Below, piece by piece: positions 57,792 to 64,000 of a stretch of DNA of 64,000 nucleotides (position 1 is its first letter; every line of letters begins with the position of its first letter). The DNA comes from Zygotorulaspora mrakii. Lineage: Eukaryota; Ascomycota; Saccharomycetes; Saccharomycetales; Saccharomycetaceae. The stretch is from contig NC_050723.1 of the NCBI RefSeq assembly GCF_013402915.1, positions 372,001-436,000 on the forward strand. Direction: 5' to 3'. Below the pieces are notes generated by a model. The model was not told the origin of the DNA and searched no databases. It was given only the letters and a program-made list of their open reading frames with translations. The position numbers were made by a program, and so were the translations under genes.

Positions 57792-60700
57792 TTACATAGA
57801 CATGGAGAGGCTAGAAGCTTTGGGAATGCATGCCAGCAGGAGCTGTCTGTTGGCTATATTAGGATGACTCAAAGCGATTACAGTTGCGTGATTCTGACTG
57901 CAACTCAGGAGTTTTACCTTTTTACCTTTGATGATTTGAATGGGCACCAAGTTCCCTAGAACCTGCTTCGGCTGCATTAGATTGTAAACTTGAACCAAAT
58001 TATCACCTATCAAGGTAAGATATCCCATATGATAAGATGCTCCGGTACAGTAAAAATCGAGAACCAGAATATCTTGCTTCCAGTCACTGATTTGTCCATG
58101 GCAATCGATTTTAACTACAGCCTCGTCATATATTAGTAGAAATTCAGTAGTGCCTTTTAACTGAAAACAAGTGATGGGTTTTGTTTTATTAGTAGCAACA
58201 TCCTTCTTAACATATTCCGCCATCTTTTGTATAGATGAATCCTTTTTCGACGAGGATTCTACCGCAGTTCTGAAGGGATTGGAGCTTAAATGCGGGTGTC
58301 TCATATAGCTTGACATTGCATGATCATTTAAAAAACTAGGAAGTGTTATTCCATCGTCATTAAATGAATCATGATACAGAAAAGCACCTTTGGACGTACA
58401 AGCGACAAAGCATTTCTTAAATATCACAATGTCATCAATTTCCGGTATGTTCAGGCCATTATTAAAAACTGGTAATTTATACACCTTGTAAACTTTGAAA
58501 AACTGCAATATTTTTGTCAATCTATCAAATTCTGGTGTTAATACAAAAATCTTGCCCTTTCTCTCGAAAAATAAATGTCTAGAATTACCAAAGTCCTCCG
58601 CAAACTTGAAGCATCGAACTTTATCCCTCAAGATAACCCCGACTATTCGATTGTGCTTGAGATACTTCCCTGGATTAAAATAAGCCCCTACAATACTAGC
58701 AATGTTAAAATAACACAAAATCCTGTTATCCAGGACAAAAACTAAACCCAAATTTGAGTTTACTTCGATTTGCCTCACGTCGTTTGTTTGTAGTACTCTT
58801 ATAAGCCTAGATGCCCCGTTACCCTCGCGCCTAAGTAAGACACCATAATCTGTCGCCACTAAAAGAAAACTTTGTCCTTCAAATTCGAAGTAAGAGGAGC
58901 AAAAGATAGTTGTGGGCCATGTGTTAACTACAGAATTTAAATCGTTCATTTCGATTTCGTAGTGTTTCAAAGCGATATCGATATCCGACCCTTCAGGCGC
59001 GACGGGCAGATTTACGGGTGCATCCTTTTCTGAATATGAGAACTCAGTACTAAGAACTTGTAAATCAAGCCCAACTTTAGACTTATGATCACTGGAAACT
59101 TTGAAACAGTTCATTATCGCTGAAGTCCAGCGCTGACAATCTTCAGATGAATTTAGGTAAAAAGTAAAGGATTCATTAGTTGCTGTGTTCCTGATTTTAA
59201 AGGAAAATTCGGCAGAGCTTGAAGTCTCATTAGATATTTCCGTGCCTGTACTTGCCAGAGCATCAAAAGCTGAAGTAGGTCTCGCCACCATGATTGTACT
59301 GCTTTTCAGTTGGGGGCGAACAGCAGACAAGGGCGTAAGGCTAGATGCTTTACCAAATCTTATCATTGAGTCTCTCTGGCTACCTGTAGCACTTTGAGGA
59401 ATGTCCTGTATTTTCCTCTGTTCTAGACTGAGATAATCTATTGGTATCGGGCGTTCAGCCAGCTTGTACCTCTTCTGATCGCCTTTGTTTACAATTTCTG
59501 TGATTAAAAAGTAATTGTCAAGCAAAACAATGTAAACTTGGGAATAATCAACCCATAATTCTCTTCTCTTCATAACTATTCCAGAATATATCAATCTACG
59601 ATGAGGATCCCTCAAACCTAGATCCAGTCTATCTTGTTTCAGTCTCTCAGCCTCCTCGTGATCCTTAGTTGCTAAATTCACGTAGCCAACAGTGTTACTG
59701 CCACCACTATTCCTAAAAACCAGCTGTTCTGAAAATCGCATCAATTTTTGTTTATCGACAGCATCACCATGCGCACGATCAACTTCTACACTCAAATTCT
59801 CTATCTGCGCTATAAGTAGCTCGAGGTAAGCATAATCTTCAGAGGAACGCTCTGTGTTCTTTAATATAGAGTTCAAGGTGATCGGTAAATTCTGCAACGA
59901 CTTGAAAAACCCTCCGAAAAAAATGACATCATGATACATCTTGGAGCGACTGATCTCAGGTGAGTTGTCCACATCTCTTAACCATTGAGCGAATCGAGTA
60001 TTATGCCGTTTTTCCCACGTTATAATATCATGAACTTTAGCCATTGAGCAGGCATAGTTCAGGTACAGATCGTGTGCTTCATTGCACCATTTCAGATATA
60101 TTTTTCCTATGCCATCAATGAACTTACCTCGCGTTTTCAACTTCCAGAGAATAGGTGAGAGCAAATACTCTTTATGCAGGTGAATCATTGGCTCAAAAAT
60201 ATCAAATGCATTTTTTGCGAAGTCGGGCTCATTTGGGAGCAGCTCCGGGTCATATCGTTTTCCATATATTTCAACAGCAGCGTTGGCCATATTCAGAGAT
60301 CTCTCCTCCAGTATTATTAAATCAAATATAAAGCTTTGACGCTGTACTTCACGCGGGTTTATATCAGCTATTTCTTCAGGTGTTAGCTTCCAGTAGTCTG
60401 CCCATACACCGACGGATTTGTCAATCAACTCTGAAAGTTTAATTTCTTGTCTATTCTCTGAAGGTAAGCGATTCACACAAGTTAAAGAGTAGCAAAGAGT
60501 GAAATCTGTAGAGCCATAATTTGCATCAATAAATGAATAACAAGGTAACAGCTCTGTAAATATACCACTTGTGTTTAGGCCAGCTACTATTATAGTAATT
60601 TCTTCATCATTGTCCGGTTCAAATCGAACGGCTTTTTGAGTGACCAAAGACTCAATAATTCGGTCCACGTTGGAGTCTATGGTGTCTTGATCAAAACTTT

Positions 60701-61775
60701 TTGGCAATTGAAATTCCAAAAGTAGTTGCACCATCTGAAAAAACTCTATCTTTCCGAAAACACATTCATTAAACCATTCAAAATAAACTTTCAAGACCCA
60801 TTCGTAAATGTCAGACAGCCGATACACACTGTAACATTGGTAAAGTTTGTTCTCATCCAGGGAATCAATACTAAAGGGCTGAGTTGGTGCTGTGATACTG
60901 GGTGCCTGTTCTAAGGGTTTGCCCCCAAGAAATGAATTAAAGCTGCTATGTCGTGCTTCAGAATTGTTAAACGCGTAGTTTGTATCAGAATAGTAGCTAT
61001 CGATGCTATCAGACACTCGACTGTGATTGCTAACGTCACGAGTTTTGTTGTGCAGTGTTGGAGGGGGCAAATTATACAGTTCCAAGAAGTCGGTAGTTGC
61101 TGATTTCCTCCCATCTGGTGTCGGAAGTGGGGGCAGGGCTCTTGTGTGGTAGGCAGTATTGTCGAAAGAAATATACGGCATACTTTCATTTGAGGTCTTG
61201 GTCTTTACGCCATTATCCTTCGCGCTCCCCCTAACAATACTCAAATCTGGATCCCCGATGAACGGTGATCTATATACTCTTGAATTCACCCCTTCCTTTT
61301 GAAAACCTTGCTCTATTTCAGCTTCGCCGACAAATGGAGAACTATATGATGCATTTGGGCTTGACTTGCCCAGGGTAGTTCCAAACCTGGGCGGTGTATG
61401 GGGTGTGGACCTCGGGACTGTGGAGAGTTCATTCAATATTTGTCGATTCCTTGGTTGCGGCGGCGGTGGCGGTGGTGGTCGCATTCTGGCAGAACTGGAA
61501 GGTGAGGTTACGTACAAATCTGGTTGCTCATACCTTGATGACAATGTGGTTCCTGAAGAAGTATGTTCCTGCTCACTAACATAAGATAAGCTTTGGTCGT
61601 GCCCACTTACAGGAGTCCAACCTATAGGTAATTCAGTGCTGCTTCTGTGAGATTTAGATCGTTCTTTAAATGTAGCCCCAGTAGTATTTAAAGGTGGTAA
61701 TTTTGGAAGCGGTATGATTTCCCTCTTTAAAGGGGCTGAAAATCTGGCATTATAGTTTGAGCCATTCTCATTCAT
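57792..61775 (-). CDS. TUS1: TUS1, Rho1 guanine nucleotide exchange factor
   Basis: Encodes 1327 residues (S. cerevisiae 1307). The first 330 residues are disordered, rich in Ser/Pro, with a seven-proline run near residue 100. A DEP-like helical region follows, then the Dbl homology domain at about 460-660 (LIILEERSLNMANAAVEIYG), a PH domain at about 720-905 and a C-terminal CNH (citron homology) domain at about 960-1310. Tus1 activates Rho1 at the bud neck for cytokinesis and cell-wall integrity signalling. The disordered N-terminus holds several SP/TP sites that could be Cdk1 targets. Confidence 0.95.
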   Translation of the reverse strand: MNENGSNYNARFSAPLKREIIPLPKLPPLNTTGATFKERSKSHRSSTELPIGWTPVSGHDQSLSYVSEQEHTSSGTTLSSRYEQPDLYVTSPSSSARMRPPPPPPPQPRNRQILNELSTVPRSTPHTPPRFGTTLGKSSPNASYSSPFVGEAEIEQGFQKEGVNSRVYRSPFIGDPDLSIVRGSAKDNGVKTKTSNESMPYISFDNTAYHTRALPPLPTPDGRKSATTDFLELYNLPPPTLHNKTRDVSNHSRVSDSIDSYYSDTNYAFNNSEARHSSFNSFLGGKPLEQAPSITAPTQPFSIDSLDENKLYQCYSVYRLSDIYEWVLKVYFEWFNECVFGKIEFFQMVQLLLEFQLPKSFDQDTIDSNVDRIIESLVTQKAVRFEPDNDEEITIIVAGLNTSGIFTELLPCYSFIDANYGSTDFTLCYSLTCVNRLPSENRQEIKLSELIDKSVGVWADYWKLTPEEIADINPREVQRQSFIFDLIILEERSLNMANAAVEIYGKRYDPELLPNEPDFAKNAFDIFEPMIHLHKEYLLSPILWKLKTRGKFIDGIGKIYLKWCNEAHDLYLNYACSMAKVHDIITWEKRHNTRFAQWLRDVDNSPEISRSKMYHDVIFFGGFFKSLQNLPITLNSILKNTERSSEDYAYLELLIAQIENLSVEVDRAHGDAVDKQKLMRFSEQLVFRNSGGSNTVGYVNLATKDHEEAERLKQDRLDLGLRDPHRRLIYSGIVMKRRELWVDYSQVYIVLLDNYFLITEIVNKGDQKRYKLAERPIPIDYLSLEQRKIQDIPQSATGSQRDSMIRFGKASSLTPLSAVRPQLKSSTIMVARPTSAFDALASTGTEISNETSSSAEFSFKIRNTATNESFTFYLNSSEDCQRWTSAIMNCFKVSSDHKSKVGLDLQVLSTEFSYSEKDAPVNLPVAPEGSDIDIALKHYEIEMNDLNSVVNTWPTTIFCSSYFEFEGQSFLLVATDYGVLLRREGNGASRLIRVLQTNDVRQIEVNSNLGLVFVLDNRILCYFNIASIVGAYFNPGKYLKHNRIVGVILRDKVRCFKFAEDFGNSRHLFFERKGKIFVLTPEFDRLTKILQFFKVYKVYKLPVFNNGLNIPEIDDIVIFKKCFVACTSKGAFLYHDSFNDDGITLPSFLNDHAMSSYMRHPHLSSNPFRTAVESSSKKDSSIQKMAEYVKKDVATNKTKPITCFQLKGTTEFLLIYDEAVVKIDCHGQISDWKQDILVLDFYCTGASYHMGYLTLIGDNLVQVYNLMQPKQVLGNLVPIQIIKGKKVKLLSCSQNHATVIALSHPNIANRQLLLACIPKASSLSMSM

Positions 61776-62153
61776 GACTGAATAAGCAACAGATGATTAA
61801 ATCAAAGCTCTCTTTGTCTTGACAGATGATTGAAAGGAAGACCTTTATTTGGGAAACAACAGCGACAAGACGTCAAAGACCTCAGGTAGTAGGAGACAAA
61901 AAACGATATTATGAGGGATAGAATCAGAATATTAGTTGAACTCGCATTCCATGAACGATGGTGAACAGCGTGCTATTCCAACTTTTCATTTGTATTAGCA
62001 TTGATATTCTTATTCGAATTAATATGATTTCAATAAGCGACACGAAGTCGCGTCAAACGGAGTCCAATGATGAATGAAAGATAGCAATTACAATAAAACT
62101 AGGGAAGTATGAAAGTTTGTACTTTTAGAATAAATACACTAATTTACTGTTAT
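61776..62153. other. Intergenic region between TUS1 and CYB2
   Basis: 378 bp, AT-rich; TUS1 promoter plus CYB2 3' flank. Nothing specific was seen. Confidence 0.5.
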
Positions 62154-63926
62154 TTAAGCGGATTGCGGTTGAAACTCAGCCAAGGTCCCTTTTTCGTACG
62201 CTTCCGCGTATAAGTAATCCGTAGGCACCAATACTGATCTGTTTTTCAAGGCTGTCAAGTCTAGCAAATCTGGATTCAAATCTTTGAGACTATTGACACC
62301 TAAGGACCTCATAGATATTTCAAGCTCGAAATTTAGCTTTTCAATTAGTTTTCTGACACCAGCTTCACCATAAGTAGAATTAGCATACAGAAATGGACGT
62401 CCTATACCCACACCACTAGCTCCCAAACATAACGCCTTTAGAATGTCTGTTCCACGACAAACACCACCATCAACGAAAAGCTCGAACTTTTGATCCAGTT
62501 TACGATCTTTTATAATTGGCGCAGCTTCGGCAAGAACTTCCACTGGGGATCTTGAAAAATCCAGTTGACGGCCACCATGGTTTGAGAGTACAACGCCGGC
62601 AACACCTATGTCCACGGCTTTGATAACATCTTCGACCCTTTGGACTCCTTTAATGACTATTGGCAACTTTGTTTTCTTCTTGAACTCAATGATATCATCC
62701 CATGACAAAGACGGATCTATAAATGATGATAAAGCCCTTGATGCGCCGTTTGATTCACCATCCGATTTCATTTTCGACATACTTTGAGGACCATGTTTCT
62801 TTGACGAGAACTTTACTTTGGCGTCCTTCTCCCTATTTCCGAGAGCTGGAGCGTCTACGGTCACAAAGAGAGCTTTCAAACCCAGTTCTTCACTCTTACG
62901 AATCAGATCGTCAGTTATCTTTCTATCACTATTAACATATAATTGAAACCACTGAATTTGATCCTTTGATGGAGCAGCATCGAGAATCTCCTCAAGAGAA
63001 CAGGAAGCAAGTGTCGAAATCATTTGAGGAATTTTCTTCGGTCCCGAACCGCAACCACGAGCAATATCCTTTTCACCCTCTTTTGGATTTCCTAGTTTAC
63101 ATAACGCAGTTGCGGACACATAAAAGGGAAGATCAACTTCTGTCCCCAACATCTTCGTTGAAGTGTCAACATCCTTAACATTAACAAGAATCCTCGGTTT
63201 GAAGAAGATTCTATGATATGCAGAATGATTTTCTCTCATGGAAACTTCATCATCTGCTCCTGATGAGTAGTAGGCCCACGCTTGTTTCGTCAAAACCTTT
63301 GATGCCAGATGCTCAAAATCATAAGCATTAGATATATTATCTAGCGGTGGTAGTCGATTTCTAAGTTCCTGCTTAGCATACAAGTCGTCATAAGATTCGC
63401 CCGGTGCAAATGGTGGACAAACCAACCCTTTTGGCATTTCTCCCTGTAATGGACCCAGTCTTTTCTCAATTGGAATATACTTTTCAATTACATCGGGAGC
63501 ATGGATAGGTTCGAACATTGCCGTAACATCTTTACCAGCGTTCACGGAAATAACCCCCGGACCACCCGGATGTGCCGGAATGAAATCTGTCAAATCGTAG
63601 ACATATCCGTTGATAACAACCCAGCAATCGCGCTTGCTATTATGTTTGGCTACTTCATGTGGGCTGATTGGTTTTTTTAACATATCCTCCTTTGTTGCAT
63701 TCTCTATCAAACCTGAATACAAACCGGCCGCTCCTATAGTAACGACTGCTGCTGCTGCAATGACTGAAAAGCTCCTTCTGAACGTGCTTATGCCAGCGAA
63801 CCGACCAGAACGACCAGCAATGCCTCTGCTCGACTGTCGCACGACTCTAGAACCTCTTGGTCGAGCATTTAAATATGCTTTCGATGATCCAAAGATCCCA
63901 AAAGCCCTAATTCTCAAAAAATGCAT
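62154..63926 (-). CDS. CYB2: CYB2, L-lactate:cytochrome c oxidoreductase (flavocytochrome b2)
   Basis: Encodes 590 residues from ATG 63926 (S. cerevisiae 591). Residues 1-55 are Arg/Ser-rich without acids, a matrix-type presequence, followed by a hydrophobic sorting stretch (about 55-72). This is the bipartite signal for the intermembrane space. The cytochrome b5 domain has heme ligands His119 (HPGG) and His142, spaced as in S. cerevisiae. The FMN domain holds SNHGGRQLDF with the catalytic His and substrate Arg. In FVDGGVCRGTD the first Arg of the usual GGVRRGTD is Cys490 (codon TGT). In relatives that Arg binds the FMN phosphate, so activity may be altered or the base may be an error. The enzyme oxidises L-lactate to pyruvate and passes electrons to cytochrome c. 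Confidence 0.96.
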   Translation of the reverse strand: MHFLRIRAFGIFGSSKAYLNARPRGSRVVRQSSRGIAGRSGRFAGISTFRRSFSVIAAAAVVTIGAAGLYSGLIENATKEDMLKKPISPHEVAKHNSKRDCWVVINGYVYDLTDFIPAHPGGPGVISVNAGKDVTAMFEPIHAPDVIEKYIPIEKRLGPLQGEMPKGLVCPPFAPGESYDDLYAKQELRNRLPPLDNISNAYDFEHLASKVLTKQAWAYYSSGADDEVSMRENHSAYHRIFFKPRILVNVKDVDTSTKMLGTEVDLPFYVSATALCKLGNPKEGEKDIARGCGSGPKKIPQMISTLASCSLEEILDAAPSKDQIQWFQLYVNSDRKITDDLIRKSEELGLKALFVTVDAPALGNREKDAKVKFSSKKHGPQSMSKMKSDGESNGASRALSSFIDPSLSWDDIIEFKKKTKLPIVIKGVQRVEDVIKAVDIGVAGVVLSNHGGRQLDFSRSPVEVLAEAAPIIKDRKLDQKFELFVDGGVCRGTDILKALCLGASGVGIGRPFLYANSTYGEAGVRKLIEKLNFELEISMRSLGVNSLKDLNPDLLDLTALKNRSVLVPTDYLYAEAYEKGTLAEFQPQSA

Positions 63927-64000
63927 CAACTAGTTAGAGAATGCTTATTTCTCACACCAGGCATATAAGTTATGGCTGCCTCGCTATAGACATATATCTC

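Noticed and set aside
63927..63929. One-codon upstream extension of CYB2
   Set aside because: The codon is TTG; the real ATG is at 63,926.
1..64000. CRISPR arrays, bacterial operons or phage genes
   Set aside because: No regularly spaced repeats occur, and all recognised genes are eukaryotic yeast genes.

Overview
The window is nuclear DNA of a budding yeast (Saccharomycetaceae). Genes are compact and mostly intronless. Three have short introns with the yeast signals GTATGT, TACTAAC and YAG. Almost every protein reads as a close homologue of a Saccharomyces cerevisiae protein.

Gene order dates the lineage. Read left to right, the genes interleave two S. cerevisiae regions. One is chromosome XIII left arm (ITT1, ERV41, SMA2, ORC1, TEM1, RPS1B, MFT1, PIF1, OGG1, NTE1, SML1, CMP2, IMD4, SPC2, CYB2). 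The other is the chromosome XII right end (GMC2, ECM7, SIR3, RPS1A, SEC39, MRPL4, LSM3, CAR2, DIF1, ECM30, TSR2, CNA1, IMD3, ATG23, SEN1, CRN1, MAG2, TDA5, TUS1). Pairs that are duplicated in S. cerevisiae (ORC1/SIR3, RPS1A/B, CNA1/CMP2, IMD3/IMD4, SML1/DIF1) occur here once. This is the order expected of a species that did not undergo the whole-genome duplication. The closeness of ORC1, NTE1 and TEM1 to S. cerevisiae makes a Zygosaccharomyces/Torulaspora-type yeast my best guess, but the genus cannot be fixed from sequence reading alone.

Layout. 1-8.2 kb: 3' end of ITT1, GMC2 and ERV41 (both with introns), SMA2, ECM7 and ORC1. 8.2-10.6 kb: TEM1, then a 1.6-kb GC-rich non-coding stretch before RPS1. 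10.6-27.9 kb: RPS1, MFT1, SEC39, PIF1, OGG1, MRPL4, LSM3, NTE1 and CAR2, tightly packed. 27.9-32.5 kb: a 4.6-kb gap with no intact gene, GC-rich on its left side and with broken coding-like frames on its right. 32.5-44.2 kb: a single gene combining Dif1 and Sml1, then ECM30, TSR2, calcineurin A, IMD (with a snR54-like snoRNA in its intron) and ATG23. 44.2-64 kb: SEN1, CRN1, a possible broken small gene, MAG2, SPC2, TDA5, TUS1 and CYB2.

Most genes are unrelated housekeeping functions, so there is no operon-like system. Points of most interest are the Hug+Sml hybrid regulator of ribonucleotide reductase; a CAR2 whose only upstream ATG adds a mitochondrial-type presequence; the intronic snoRNA, whose guide matches 18S rRNA; three perfect URS1 sites (one inside the meiotic gene GMC2, two in the TEM1-RPS1 gap); the two large GC-rich gene-free gaps; a frame break sitting on a perfect hairpin near 53.4 kb; and an Arg-to-Cys change at an FMN-contact position in CYB2.
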